A stretch of 47,430 bases of DNA. Source: Lactiplantibacillus fabifermentans DSM 21115 (lineage in GTDB: Bacteria > Bacillota > Bacilli > Lactobacillales > Lactobacillaceae). Below, piece by piece: positions 1 to 8,554 of the stretch. The first letter of the stretch is position 1. Each line of letters opens with the position of its first letter. The DNA lies in contig NZ_AYGX02000175.1 of assembly GCF_000498955.2 (NCBI RefSeq), forward strand, positions 1 to 47,430, in the 5' to 3' direction. A program made the position numbers and the translations under genes. The notes under the pieces were generated by a model. It saw only the letters and a list, made by a program, of their open reading frames with translations, did no database searches and was not told the origin of the DNA.

Positions 1-55
1 GTAGAGCGCTTGACTGTTAATCAAGATGTCGACGGTTCGAGCCCGCCTGTCGGAG
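1..55 (+). tRNA. tRNA-Asn (GTT), 5' end cut by window edge
   Basis: The visible part starts inside the D arm. The anticodon arm is complete, with loop CTGTTAA giving anticodon GTT. It is followed by a T arm with loop TTCGAGC and the 3' acceptor strand TGTCGGA with discriminator G at 55. The matching 5' acceptor strand lies before base 1. The T stem carries one A-C mismatch as read. Confidence 0.93.
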
Positions 56-100
56 TGACAGTAGATGTTGGCCCTAGTGTTAACATCTTTTTTATATCAT

Positions 101-173
101 GCCGGCTTAGCTCAGTTGGTAGAGCATCGGTATCGTAAACCGAGGGTCATCAGTTCGACTCTGGTAGCCGGCA
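101..173 (+). tRNA. tRNA-Thr (CGT)
   Basis: A full 73-nt cloverleaf. Acceptor strands are GCCGGCT and AGCCGGC with discriminator A. The D loop AGCTCAGTTGGTAGAGC is typical. The anticodon stem TCGGT/ACCGA encloses loop ATCGTAA, giving anticodon CGT for codon ACG. It sits about 45 nt after tRNA-Asn and is probably in the same transcript, which ends at the hairpin at 180. Confidence 0.95.
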
Positions 174-179
174 CTCATG

Positions 180-208
180 AAGACGAGATTAATTTTTCGT
201 CTTTTTTT
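180..208 (+). terminator. Intrinsic terminator after the tRNA pair
   Basis: Stem AAGACGA (180-186) pairs with TCGTCTT (197-203) and is followed by a T run to 208. Confidence 0.85.
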
Positions 209-562
209 GCGTCTTCATTTAGAAGTCAGGTATTTTAAAATGATCACCGTTTTTTGTACATTGTAACCAAAATCGATTTTTAGCCGTGGCAGTGCCAGAC
301 CCCACCGTTACGAGCTCTGCCGGCGTCGTTTGTTTAATTAGATAATGGCCTAATTTAAAGGTGCATAATCGCATGCATACGCCTAAAAAGTTGCAGATAT
401 GTCGTAATTAAAATTAGAAATTCATGTTATAAGTATTTTAATGTAAGCGGATAACTTTGCCGTGATGACTGAATTCCCCCGTGATTCCGGGATTTTGAGT
501 CTATGTTTAATATGAGAATGATTTTATTTAATGGATTTCTCATTAAAAATCAATTAAAAGCA
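209..562. other. Intergenic stretch upstream of dtpT
   Basis: No open reading frame is supportable here. The one motif of note is ATGTAAGCGGATAACT at 441-456, a 14 of 16 match to the CcpA cre consensus, about 105 bp before the dtpT promoter. Whether it is functional is inference. Confidence 0.4.
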
Positions 563-591
563 TTGTTGAATAAGATTAAGGCTAGTATAAT
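563..591 (+). promoter_or_regulatory. SigA promoter of dtpT
   Basis: TTGTTG at 563-568, a 17-bp spacer, and a perfect TATAAT at 586-591. The transcript leader would be about 75 nt. Confidence 0.75.
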
Positions 592-674
592 AGTTATTAT
601 GTTTAATTAAGAAACAACTTTTGTTACTTTTAAACGAAGTTCCATCTGTTTGATTAAGTTTGGAGGAAATTCAT

Positions 675-2147
675 TTGGATAATGAACAAAAACTGGATCG
701 ATCGTTTTTAGGCCAACCTCGTGGCTTACGGACATTGTTCTTCACGGAAATGTGGGAACGATTCAGTTACTACGGTATGCGGGCGCTGCTCATCTACTAC
801 ATGTACTACAGTGTCAGCCAAGGCGGGTTAGGTTTTAACCAAACCACTGCCGCATCAATTATGTCAATTTACTCGGCGTTAGTTTACGTTTCGAGTGTGT
901 TAGGTGGATTCTTATCTGACCGGGTTTGGGGCAGTCGTAAGACGGTCTTTATCGGTGGAATTTTAATCATGGTTGGTCATATGGTCTTATCATTACCATT
1001 TGGCGCACCAGCCTTGTTCATTTCAATTGCGTTTATCGTGATTGGGACTGGGTTATTGAAGCCTAACGTTTCGGATATGGTCGGTCAACTTTATTCACCA
1101 GAAGATCGGCGTCGTGACGCCGGTTTCAGTATTTTCGTCTTTGGGATTAACTTAGGTTCATTAGTATCCCCATTCTTAGTTGGACGGATTGGGTTAAACG
1201 TCAACTTCCATTTAGGCTTCTCATTAGCCGCTATTGGGATGTTCTTCGGTTTACTTCAATACTACTTCGACGGTAAGAAGACGTTGAGCAAAGACAGTCT
1301 TTATCCAACCGACCCATTGCAACCAGGCGAAATGAACAAAGTCGTTCGTCGGGTAATCTTGGGCGTTGTCGGGATTGGCTTGATCTTATTATTAATGTTC
1401 TTAATGAACGCTTTAACCTTGGAAAATGTTATTTCACTTATTAGTATTCTCGTTATCTTAACACCAGTGGCGTACTTCACGTTGATGTTAACTTCTGAAA
1501 AAACTAACGCGAAAGAACGTTCACGGGTACGCGCTTATATTCCATTATTTATCGCTGCGGCCTTATTCTGGGCCATTGAAGAACAAGGTTCCGCCGTCTT
1601 GGCATTGTTTGCCGCTGACCGGACCCGCTTAGATTTCTTAGGCTTGCATTTAGCAGCCTCTGACTTCCAAAGCTTGAACCCCTTGTTCATTATGATTTAC
1701 ACGACACCATTTGTTTGGTTATGGACGAAATGGGGTAAGAAACAACCTAGTTCACCGGCTAAGTTTGCGACTGGGTTAATCTTCGCCGGGGCGTCATACT
1801 TAATTATGGCGATGCCAGGTGCGTTATTTGGGACAGCTGGTAAAGTTAGCCCATTATGGTTAGTTGGTAGCTGGGCCGTTGTTGAAATCGCTGAAATGTT
1901 GATTTCACCAATTGGTTTGTCAGTAACGACTAAGTTAGCTCCAAAGGCGTTCGCTTCACAAATGATGAGTATGTGGTTCTTGGCTGATTCGGCTGGGAGT
2001 GCCGTTAACGCGCAAATCGTGCGGTTCTACTCAACGAAGACCGAAGTCCCATACTTCGCGACGATTGGGATTGTCAGTGTCATCTTAGGGATTGTGCTCT
2101 TTATGATGGTACCAATGATCAAACGCGCGATGAAGGGCGTACTTTAA
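675..2147 (+). CDS. dtpT: Di-/tripeptide:proton symporter (POT family)
   Basis: Proton-coupled uptake of di- and tripeptides across the cytoplasmic membrane. The POT signature ExxERFxYYG is visible at residues 25-34, followed by a long series of hydrophobic segments (about 12-14 TM), and 490 aa is normal for the family. The frame is open from a TTG at 660, but the ribosome site GGAGG at 662-666 lies inside that extension and sits 8 nt before a second TTG at 675, so the gene most likely starts at TTG 675. A single-gene transcript is expected, because a SigA promoter precedes it and a terminator follows. A cre-like site far upstream hints at carbon control. The family call is firm; substrate range is from family knowledge. 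Confidence 0.93.
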   Translation: MDNEQKLDRSFLGQPRGLRTLFFTEMWERFSYYGMRALLIYYMYYSVSQGGLGFNQTTAASIMSIYSALVYVSSVLGGFLSDRVWGSRKTVFIGGILIMVGHMVLSLPFGAPALFISIAFIVIGTGLLKPNVSDMVGQLYSPEDRRRDAGFSIFVFGINLGSLVSPFLVGRIGLNVNFHLGFSLAAIGMFFGLLQYYFDGKKTLSKDSLYPTDPLQPGEMNKVVRRVILGVVGIGLILLLMFLMNALTLENVISLISILVILTPVAYFTLMLTSEKTNAKERSRVRAYIPLFIAAALFWAIEEQGSAVLALFAADRTRLDFLGLHLAASDFQSLNPLFIMIYTTPFVWLWTKWGKKQPSSPAKFATGLIFAGASYLIMAMPGALFGTAGKVSPLWLVGSWAVVEIAEMLISPIGLSVTTKLAPKAFASQMMSMWFLADSAGSAVNAQIVRFYSTKTEVPYFATIGIVSVILGIVLFMMVPMIKRAMKGVL

Positions 2148-2160
2148 AAATGATTTTTTC

Positions 2161-2197
2161 AAAAGATGTGTTATCTTAATTGATAGCACATCTTTTT
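2161..2197 (+). terminator. Terminator after dtpT
   Basis: AGATGTGTTATC pairs with GATAGCACATCT with a short loop, followed by six T. The T run reaches almost to the ribosome site of the next gene. Confidence 0.88.
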
Positions 2198-2215
2198 TGA
2201 TTGAGGGGGCGCACC

Positions 2216-3073
2216 ATGACAGTTCGAGTCGCATTTACTAGTGATAATCATTTTGACGTGAATCGCGTTGATCCGCAGGCGATGATGACCGCCCAGGCCG
2301 AGTATTTATTGCAACAACACGTGCAATGGTATTTGATTGCGGGGGACTTATTTAATGATTTTCAGCGCAGTCAGCAATTTGTCGTCGATTTACAGGCTAA
2401 ATTAAGCTATCAGACGCAAGTTCTCTGGATTGCGGGTAATCATGACATGGTGCACGGCGTAAGCTTTGATGAGCTCGAAAAGGGCCATTTTAACGGCTAC
2501 CTGCATAACCAGTTCGTCGATATCCCGAATACGGATTGGCGCATCATTGGCAACAACGGGTGGTATGATTACCAATTTGCCAGTCAACTGGATAAACCGG
2601 CCGCCGATTTTGAACAATGGAAACGGGGCTTTTGGATTGACCGCGCCATTGAACAACCAATGACCGACCAGGAACGGGCTGATTTAGCGTTACAACAAAC
2701 GGCAGTTCAGTTGCAGGCAGCGCAGGCGGCTAACAAGCACGTCATTTTTATGACGCACTTTGTTCCGCGCACAGATTATATCCACTATTCAACGACCCAT
2801 CCCTTTTGGAATATGGCCAATGCGTTACTCGGCACGCCCCGGATGGGGGACTTGTTAAATCAATATCAAGTGGACCACGTGTTGTTTGGTCACACCCATC
2901 TCCATCCAGCGCCATTAAAAATCGAGAATACGACCTATTATGATCAAGCAGTGGGCTATGGCCTCAAGCGCATCAACGAATGGCAGGAGCCAACCTTCAT
3001 GGCTGAATGGCGTCGGGATACGTTTTTACTCGATTTGGAAGAAAAAACAAAAAAACTTTCAAAAAAGGGTTGA
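2216..3073 (+). CDS. Calcineurin-like metallophosphoesterase
   Basis: A cytoplasmic metal-dependent phosphoesterase of unknown substrate, 285 aa. The dinuclear metal motifs appear in order: D10-x-H12 in TSDNHFD, GDLFND (D44), GNHD (75-77), a THF histidine, and the C-terminal GHTH near residue 225. The open frame begins at 2201, but GAGGGGG at 2203-2209 is a ribosome site 6 nt before ATG 2216, so that ATG is chosen. The C-terminus is Lys-rich. The stop codon overlaps the promoter of the following tRNA genes. No partner gene indicates a pathway. A diadenosine-tetraphosphatase or cyclic-nucleotide phosphodiesterase role is possible but not shown. Confidence 0.85.
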   Translation: MTVRVAFTSDNHFDVNRVDPQAMMTAQAEYLLQQHVQWYLIAGDLFNDFQRSQQFVVDLQAKLSYQTQVLWIAGNHDMVHGVSFDELEKGHFNGYLHNQFVDIPNTDWRIIGNNGWYDYQFASQLDKPAADFEQWKRGFWIDRAIEQPMTDQERADLALQQTAVQLQAAQAANKHVIFMTHFVPRTDYIHYSTTHPFWNMANALLGTPRMGDLLNQYQVDHVLFGHTHLHPAPLKIENTTYYDQAVGYGLKRINEWQEPTFMAEWRRDTFLLDLEEKTKKLSKKG

Positions 3074-3098
3074 TTTTTTATTCAAAATTATGTATTCT
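3070..3098 (+). promoter_or_regulatory. Promoter of the tRNA-Tyr/tRNA-Gln unit
   Basis: TTGATT at 3070-3075, a 17-bp spacer, and TATTCT at 3093-3098. The -35 box overlaps the stop codon of the phosphoesterase gene. Confidence 0.65.
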
Positions 3099-3118
3099 AA
3101 TATAGTTGATTGATTCAC

Positions 3119-3201
3119 GGAGGGGTAGCGAAGTCTGGCTAAACGCGGCGGACTGTAAATCCGCTCCTTCGGGTTCGGTGGTTCGAATCCACTCCCCTCC
3201 A
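3119..3201 (+). tRNA. tRNA-Tyr (GTA)
   Basis: Acceptor GGAGGGG pairs with CCCCTCC, discriminator A. The anticodon loop reads CTGTAAA (GTA). The long variable arm (CTCCTTCGGG region) is the class II arm expected of bacterial tRNA-Tyr. Confidence 0.95.
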
Positions 3202-3210
3202 TTTTATTAT

Positions 3211-3282
3211 TGGGCTATAGCCAAGTGGTAAGGCAACGGGTTTTGATCCCGTGATGCGCTGGTTCGAACCCAGCTAGCCCAA
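3211..3282 (+). tRNA. tRNA-Gln (TTG)
   Basis: Acceptor TGGGCTA pairs with TAGCCCA, discriminator A. The anticodon stem ACGGG/CCCGT has loop TTTTGAT, giving TTG. It lies 9 nt after tRNA-Tyr and is co-transcribed with it. Confidence 0.95.
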
Positions 3283-3297
3283 TTAGAAATAATTGGT

Positions 3298-3340
3298 AGT
3301 CGTTATATTAAGCTTAAACGCTTGGTATAACGACTTTTTT
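3298..3340 (+). terminator. Terminator after tRNA-Gln
   Basis: AGTCGTTATA (3298-3307) pairs perfectly with TATAACGACT (3325-3334), followed by a T run. The next 210 bp (3341-3550) hold nothing I can support. Confidence 0.9.
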
Positions 3341-3550
3341 ATTTGTTTAGATTTTAACATCACCGCGCTGAGCATTAGATATTTAAGGAACACGTCAGTT
3401 GAGAGATATATGCGCGGCGACAGCTGGTCATCAGCAGGCGCCTAATGACTTAGCTACTTAGTTGACAGTTCCACGTGACCTCATAAAGTATGCCAAAAAG
3501 CGTGAATTTTTATACGCCCTTACAAATACATCTATTTTATGAGTAAGATA

Positions 3551-3604
3551 AAGGGCCCCTAATCGTTAGCGTGATTCCGCTTGACGATTAGGGCCCCTTT
3601 TTTG
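3551..3604. terminator. Strong hairpin at the 3' end of the ABC permease gene
   Basis: A long inverted repeat, with AGGGCCCCTAATCGT on the left and ACGATTAGGGCCCC on the right. The better T run is on the plus strand. On the minus strand, the direction of the ABC genes, the hairpin is followed by CTTTATCTT, so it may end both directions. Confidence 0.7.
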
Positions 3605-3630
3605 GTTACGCAGGCTTTAATTGGTTGTAA

Positions 3631-5232
3631 TTACTGTGCCAGCGTCCGCCAAAATGACTGCCGATAATACCATAGTAAGCCGCCGGAAATAATAATGATG
3701 ATTGCGAATACGATAAGGTTTATTAGGAATGCCAAGGCTGACTGGCTGCCAATTAGCCAGCTGTAAATGCCGATAATGATGGCACCGGCAATGGCGCCCG
3801 CCATAGTGCCCAGCACTAACCCAATATTTCCGGACCCGCGATTGAATAATTGGGTCACGTTGGTCCAATTCGTTGAGCGTAAGTGATAATCGCGAATGAA
3901 GTAATGTTGCGACATCAAGTAGGTGCCCCAAGTGACGCCTAAAATTAACGCTAAGCTTAATAGTAGTGGTAACCGAGTAACTAGGGCCACGATGAGAGCA
4001 ATAATTGCCGTGATGGCTGTTTGGAGGCCATAGCCCCAGTAAAACTTCTGCCACAAGTATTGTGAGGTCGAGATAGGCAACGCCTTAATAAATTCAAAAT
4101 TCATTTTATCCAACGAAATAATATTAGCAACTAGCGTAGTTTGGTTGACCGTAATTACCGCCAAGAAGATCCCAACGGTGAACCAAACGCCTAACCAGTT
4201 CAATGACAGCTGGCTAAAGTTACTAGCAGAACCCGAAAAGAGCCATGGGAAAATTAAGATAATCGGCATGAGAATCGAAGTCGAAAATAGTTGAAACACT
4301 AAATTAGGCTCTTTGAGCACTTGCAGCTGATAACTGTTGAGCATCTGCTTAAGCCCGTGACGTTGATGGTGCTGCCGTTTAACGTGGGCCGGGGTTGACG
4401 CTAAGGCTGTATTTACCAAGGTCAACTGCTCAACTAAGTGGGCCAAGACATATTGACGCGTTAACAGTGCTAATACGAGGGACAGGCCCACTAAAGTGCC
4501 TAAAGCAAGCAGGCTGGTCGTACTCGTGGGCACGGTGAAAATTTTAAAAATCGGGAATAACGGTGTCAACACGGCATGGTCCAGCTGGTTCGGGTTATTC
4601 GAGCCGTGATTGAGGAAAAATAGCCCGCCTAAGATGAGGATGAGGTTCAGGGCCAGCATCAAATTCATGACGACTTTTTGATGTTGCTGAAATAGTTTTA
4701 GCTTCGTTAAACCGAAGACTAGCAGCGAACATAACATCAAAATCAGGCTTAAGATCAACGCGTAGACAATGATGGTTAAGAGTAGCGCGCTGACGATAAA
4801 GACGTGGGCGCGAATGGCGGTTAACGCAAAGATTAACATTAGTGGGGTTGTGAATGGAATAGTGTTTAAGACAACGACGAGCAATTTGCTAATAAAAATT
4901 TCGTGATTGCGAAAGGGGAGCGGCAAGTAGGCGACTAAATCGTTACCGGCGAAAAAAACGTTATAAATTCCCGAGATACTTTGCGAAATGCCTAGCAAGA
5001 TGAATAGCGCCACATAGAACGTAAACATCCCCGGGAGTTTGCTAAAATCAAACATCACCAGCGACAATCCGTAAATCCCTAAAAAAATCAGCACATTCCA
5101 ATAAAACTGATGCGTCAATTTTTGCGTCAAGACCTTACCGGTGGCGCCCTTTTTTCGTAAGCGGTCCGTGGCTTGCGGATTCAATAATCTGAGGTTGACC
5201 GCTAGCAACGCTCGCAGCTGTTGTTTATTCAT
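3631..5232 (-). CDS. ABC exporter membrane subunit (ABC-2-like, about 12 TM)
   Basis: Membrane component of a two-gene ABC transporter, 533 aa. The sequence is strongly hydrophobic along its length, with several clusters of paired TM helices and a basic stretch in the middle (HVKRQHHQRHG). It resembles large putative ABC-2-type permeases of Firmicutes; the substrate cannot be read. The frame is open from 5253, but AAGGTGAG lies just upstream of ATG 5232, and that ATG overlaps the stop of the ATPase gene (ATGAATAA), a translational-coupling layout. The two proteins almost certainly form one complex. An Ecs-like or YthPQ-like system is a possible relative. Confidence 0.75.
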   Translation of the reverse strand: MNKQQLRALLAVNLRLLNPQATDRLRKKGATGKVLTQKLTHQFYWNVLIFLGIYGLSLVMFDFSKLPGMFTFYVALFILLGISQSISGIYNVFFAGNDLVAYLPLPFRNHEIFISKLLVVVLNTIPFTTPLMLIFALTAIRAHVFIVSALLLTIIVYALILSLILMLCSLLVFGLTKLKLFQQHQKVVMNLMLALNLILILGGLFFLNHGSNNPNQLDHAVLTPLFPIFKIFTVPTSTTSLLALGTLVGLSLVLALLTRQYVLAHLVEQLTLVNTALASTPAHVKRQHHQRHGLKQMLNSYQLQVLKEPNLVFQLFSTSILMPIILIFPWLFSGSASNFSQLSLNWLGVWFTVGIFLAVITVNQTTLVANIISLDKMNFEFIKALPISTSQYLWQKFYWGYGLQTAITAIIALIVALVTRLPLLLSLALILGVTWGTYLMSQHYFIRDYHLRSTNWTNVTQLFNRGSGNIGLVLGTMAGAIAGAIIIGIYSWLIGSQSALAFLINLIVFAIIIIISGGLLWYYRQSFWRTLAQ

Positions 5233-5989
5233 GCGGCTCACCTTCGATTTCATCGACTAGTTGACCATTGGCCGCCTGACCAGCCATCTGTAAATAAATG
5301 GTCTCCAGTGATTGTTCCGGATGGACTGCTAATAATTGACTGACCGAGCCATTATAAATGAGTTCGCCCTTTTTTAAGATGGCTAACTGATCACAAAGTT
5401 GTTGAGCGGTATCGAGATTATGTGTTGAGAAAATAACGGTCCGACCCTTGGCGGCGTGGGCTTTCATTAGTTTTTTTAAGTCAAAGGCCGCTTGGGGGTC
5501 GAGTCCTTGTAGCGGTTCATCCAAAATCCAAATATCTGGATCTGGCAATAATGCGCCGATTAAAATCGCTTTTTGCCGCATCCCATGCGAATAGCTAGCC
5601 ATGGGTTCTTCGGCGTGGGCCCCCATATCGAACAAAGCGACTAATTGTTGTCGGCGCTGTTGGACGTCCGCCGCCGATTGATTATAAGCGGCGGCTAGCA
5701 ATTCCCAATATTCGACGGCCGAAAGTTGTAAGAAAATATCGGGCGTATCGGGAACATAGGATATTTTTTCTTTGCAGGCTTGCCGATTTTGCGCCAAGTC
5801 TAAGCCATCAATGATAATTGAACCACTTGTTGGGTTGATAATGCTGACTAAACTTTTGAGCGTCGTCGACTTACCGGCGCCATTATGGCCTAAGAAGCCA
5901 AAAATTTGGCCGGGTGCAATCTGTAAGGATAGTTGGTTTAACGCCAGCTGATTCCCGTATCGCTTCGTTAAATCGTGAATTTCAATCAT
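5225..5989 (-). CDS. ABC transporter ATP-binding protein
   Basis: The cytoplasmic ATPase partner of the permease at 3631-5232, 254 aa. Walker A GHNGAGKST is at residues 34-42, the signature region reads SYSHGMRQK, Walker B is DIWILDEP with a D-loop GLD, and the switch His is in STHNLD. The H in place of P in Walker A (GHNG) is common in ABC-2 drug and antibiotic exporters. The frame extends to 6022, but AGGGGG lies 9 nt before ATG 5989, so the shorter start is taken. The pair forms one minus-strand operon with an 8-nt overlap. Confidence 0.88.
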   Translation of the reverse strand: MIEIHDLTKRYGNQLALNQLSLQIAPGQIFGFLGHNGAGKSTTLKSLVSIINPTSGSIIIDGLDLAQNRQACKEKISYVPDTPDIFLQLSAVEYWELLAAAYNQSAADVQQRRQQLVALFDMGAHAEEPMASYSHGMRQKAILIGALLPDPDIWILDEPLQGLDPQAAFDLKKLMKAHAAKGRTVIFSTHNLDTAQQLCDQLAILKKGELIYNGSVSQLLAVHPEQSLETIYLQMAGQAANGQLVDEIEGEPHE

Positions 5990-6023
5990 GAGCTGATTCC
6001 CCCTATTAGTCATGGATGCCATT

Positions 6024-6052
6024 ATTATACCTAAGAAAACCCTTTACAAACA
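6024..6052 (-). promoter_or_regulatory. Putative promoter of the ABC exporter operon
   Basis: On the minus strand a perfect TATAAT (plus coordinates 6024-6029) follows a weak -35 box TGTTTG (6047-6052) at 17 bp. TTGTAA at 6044-6049 has only a 14-bp spacing. The -10 box is convincing, the -35 is not. Confidence 0.45.
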
Positions 6053-6283
6053 GCGCAATAATTGCGATTTGGCTGCATAACGCTCGGATTGGCCATTGTT
6101 TTGATAAATAAAATTAAAAACTTTTTGGACCGTCGTCCGCTTAAAAATGGCGATACCCGTGACTGGAATCGTTGTTGAACGCGGGTGCTTATTTGGCCGT
6201 GATTGAAAATATAAATTATTAACAGTGCTTCAATTTATAACTAGTTCGTTAATGGGATAGTGTCTGGTGGTATCTTAAGCGGA

Positions 6284-6314
6284 TTGACGGGGCCTAAGCT
6301 GGTCCGGGTATAAT
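6284..6314 (+). promoter_or_regulatory. Putative promoter of the 6343 membrane-protein gene
   Basis: TTGACG at 6284-6289 and TATAAT at 6309-6314 with a long 19-bp spacer. Good boxes with a non-optimal spacer suggest a weak or assisted promoter. Confidence 0.55.
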
Positions 6315-6342
6315 TAAGCATCAAATGAGTAGGGGTGGCGAC

Positions 6343-7395
6343 ATGCGCTTTATTTTGATTCCAGCAACGCTCGCGGGATTACTAGGAATACTAGTGGGCC
6401 AATACGGGATAACTAGTTTAATTCGCCGATTAGTGCTTGGTATTCACGGGGATAAGTATTTGGCCACGTGGGCGGAGCGAATCTGGCATCGCCGCGTTAG
6501 TCGGGCGGTCCTGATTGGATTGGCGGTCATTATTTTAGGCTTGGGGACGGGCCAAGCGACGCAGTTTTATTTATTTAATGGCGCCTACTTTTGGGTCGCC
6601 ATTTTATCGGCCGGCTTATATGGGCTGCTGTTTATTTTACCGTGGTTGACGTTACTGTTAGGGTACCGGCATTCCTATAACTTGGTCGGCTTACTGGCGG
6701 TGAATTTGGGTACCGGGACCGTTGCGGTCTGGATTGGGTTATTACTGACGGCGGGCAACAAACTCTTTGACGATGAGGGTGGCGTTAGTTATCACATGGC
6801 CAATGTGCCTTTAAAAAAGGTCACTATCGGATTATTAGTCGGTTATTATGTGGTGGCGTTGCTGGGGCTAGTAGTCGTGAGTAATCAGTATTGGGCGCAA
6901 CGGCGAGCGGCCCAACCCGCTAAGCTCCAAGTAGTCGGCCAACATCGTCCGGGGCGGCTAACCCCAGCTCACACGGCCCTCGTCGTTGCCAGTGGGCCGC
7001 TGATATTTATCGCGGCGATGCAACTAGTTGATAATATCATTGGGGCATCAATGTTTAAGCTGTTGACGAGTATTTTGTTCATTCCAGCAACGCTGACTTT
7101 AGTAATTAGCTTGATTAGTTGGGGCTTTTTGCGTTCTTCGCGTCAGGGGGTCCGAGTGGTGAGCTTAATTAGCTATACGATTTTATCCATTATCAATTTA
7201 TTAGGCACTTATTTGTTCACCGCTTCCGGATGGTCGCGGTTTGCAGGCGATACGAGCGGTCATTTGGGCGTGTTATTACGCTTGAACGCGTTGCCGATAA
7301 TGCAAGTCGGGTTGTGGCTATTAACCGTGTTCGCTTGGTTAGTCCCATACTGGTTATTTTATCGGCGGCAACATGCGTCTAAAAACGCCGAGTAG
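6343..7395 (+). CDS. Polytopic membrane protein of unknown function
   Basis: I do not recognise this protein. It has 350 residues with about 8-9 hydrophobic segments. A short N-terminal TM (ILIPATLAGLLGILVG) is followed by a basic loop (RRLVLGIHGDKY), several TM pairs, a central soluble loop rich in Gln, Arg and Ala (AQRRAAQPAKLQVVGQHRPG), and further TM segments to a basic tail. ATG 6343 is preferred over ATG 6325, because AGGGGTGG at 6331-6338 lies between them. It is a single gene between divergent and convergent neighbours, so context gives no job. Its last codons are embedded in the terminator at 7381-7419. Confidence 0.7.
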   Translation: MRFILIPATLAGLLGILVGQYGITSLIRRLVLGIHGDKYLATWAERIWHRRVSRAVLIGLAVIILGLGTGQATQFYLFNGAYFWVAILSAGLYGLLFILPWLTLLLGYRHSYNLVGLLAVNLGTGTVAVWIGLLLTAGNKLFDDEGGVSYHMANVPLKKVTIGLLVGYYVVALLGLVVVSNQYWAQRRAAQPAKLQVVGQHRPGRLTPAHTALVVASGPLIFIAAMQLVDNIIGASMFKLLTSILFIPATLTLVISLISWGFLRSSRQGVRVVSLISYTILSIINLLGTYLFTASGWSRFAGDTSGHLGVLLRLNALPIMQVGLWLLTVFAWLVPYWLFYRRQHASKNAE

Positions 7396-7419
7396 CTTAA
7401 GCAGCTATGGCGGCGTTTT
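7381..7419. terminator. Bidirectional terminator between the membrane protein and pnuC
   Basis: AAAACGCCG, then TAGCT, pair with AGCTA and CGGCGTTTT around the loop TAAGC. The stop codon of the upstream gene lies inside the hairpin. The A and T flanks allow termination from both sides. Confidence 0.75.
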
Positions 7420-7445
7420 GGACACGACTATTAGTGACCGGATGG

Positions 7446-8249
7446 CTAATTATTGGCGGGCTTTTCGGCTTGTTGGCCGTAAAACCATAAGTACGCACCG
7501 TAAAGGGCATTGATCAGCATGATGATTTGTAAGACGAACATCGAAGTGGCGGCCGGACTGACCGTCTTTAGTTGGTTGAACCAAATGATGACGTTAATCA
7601 GATCCAGCGTAATCCAAGCGACCCATTGCGAACGGTAGCCGTAAGTCATGAGGACTTGGCCGACGATGCCTAACGGGAGTAACGTCGCATCTAAGTAAAC
7701 TTGGGTGCCATGGAGTCGTTTACTAAAGTACAACACAATCGCGTAAATAACTGCCGTGACGACAAACCAAAAGAGCCCGTCTAACCAGCTAAATTTGCGC
7801 GAAGCCAGTTCACTTTGGTCGCCTTGTTCGTTAAGCTGCGTGTGCCAAACGGCCATGCCAACGAATTGCATGATGACGTAAAAGCTTTGCGAAGCGATGT
7901 CGCCAATTAGTCGGTTATTGATGGCAATCACCAGCCAGACGGCGCAGCCTAAAAGCCCCCAACTGTAATTGGTTAAGCGGCCTTGGTCGACTAAAATCAA
8001 GTTTAAGACGACCGCCATTCCAGTGATTAGGCCAATCCAACCGTTGAAGCCAAAGTCTTGGCCAAACAGGAATGAGCCAATGGTAGCGAGTAGCATCAGG
8101 CTCATCATGAGTTTCGTAATGGGCCATAGCGTTTTGAGTTCGTGCACGTTACGTTGGAAGCTGAAGACTTCCCGTAACGCGGCGGGCAAGGCGTGCCAGC
8201 CGTTAATAATAGCGGTACCCCAATGATGATGAATAAAAATATTTTCCAT
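7446..8249 (-). CDS. pnuC: PnuC-type nicotinamide riboside transporter
   Basis: Facilitated uptake of nicotinamide riboside or a related vitamin across the membrane; 267 aa with about seven hydrophobic segments. The PnuC-like features are NLILVDQGRLTNYSWGLLG in the middle and the Trp/Asn-rich QWVAWITLDLINVIIWFNQ near the C-terminus. ATG 8249 follows AAGGAG by 11 nt; an in-frame GTG at 8261 abuts the ribosome site and is unlikely. The window also holds pncB-nadE, so NAD precursor uptake and salvage are both present, but in separate units. The family call is good; the exact substrate is inferred. Confidence 0.82.
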   Translation of the reverse strand: MENIFIHHHWGTAIINGWHALPAALREVFSFQRNVHELKTLWPITKLMMSLMLLATIGSFLFGQDFGFNGWIGLITGMAVVLNLILVDQGRLTNYSWGLLGCAVWLVIAINNRLIGDIASQSFYVIMQFVGMAVWHTQLNEQGDQSELASRKFSWLDGLFWFVVTAVIYAIVLYFSKRLHGTQVYLDATLLPLGIVGQVLMTYGYRSQWVAWITLDLINVIIWFNQLKTVSPAATSMFVLQIIMLINALYGAYLWFYGQQAEKPANN

Positions 8250-8252
8250 GAA

Positions 8253-8350
8253 ATAAAACACTCCTTAATTGTTTTTAGACAGCCGTATTCGGATGCAACG
8301 CTGTTCGGTCAAATAGTCGTTGCTAAATAGCCTAATTGTTACGTTGTCAA
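8253..8350 (-). promoter_or_regulatory. Structured leader of pnuC
   Basis: Read on the minus strand, TTGACA (8345-8350) starts a weak promoter (TATTTA at 15 bp). Downstream, GCAACG pairs with CGTTGC around a 17-nt loop. Just before the gene, AAAACA pairs with TGTTTT with the AAGGAG ribosome site in the loop. This could be a control element, possibly of the NAD-sensing kind known from some pnuC genes, but I cannot match it to a known aptamer by eye. Confidence 0.35.
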
Positions 8351-8445
8351 TCTGCAATCAAGTTTGTGTAAATTTCTGGTATTGGCGCGTGAATTTTTCA
8401 GTCTGTTGATAGGTTAAGTTAACATTTACAAAAATGGCTAAAAGT

Positions 8446-8474
8446 TTTACAGCAGAGGCAACGCGCTGTATAAT
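8446..8474 (+). promoter_or_regulatory. Strong promoter of a candidate small RNA
   Basis: TTTACA at 8446-8451, exactly 17 bp, and TATAAT at 8469-8474. No open reading frame follows; a terminator follows about 75 nt later. Confidence 0.8.
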
Positions 8475-8480
8475 GCATTT

Positions 8481-8554
8481 GTAGATAAAACAAAAACATC
8501 GGTATCACAATACCGAATACCCTTAGCTATTTCAGTAGCGAAGGGTATTTTTTT
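8481..8554 (+). ncRNA. Candidate small RNA of about 74 nt
   Basis: It starts 7 nt after a near-consensus promoter and ends in an intrinsic terminator. After an A-rich single-stranded start come two adjacent hairpins. The first is TCGGTAT, loop CACA, ATACCGA at 8499-8516. The second is the terminator AATACCCTT-A-GCT with AGC-G-AAGGGTATT and a run of seven T at 8548-8554. No coding sequence fits between promoter and terminator. It lies between the divergent pnuC gene and the histidine phosphatase gene. Target unknown. Confidence 0.7.

Noticed and set aside
3617-4054. 145-codon second minus-strand frame in the ABC permease gene
   Set aside because: Overlaps the clear permease frame; His/Arg-rich shadow.
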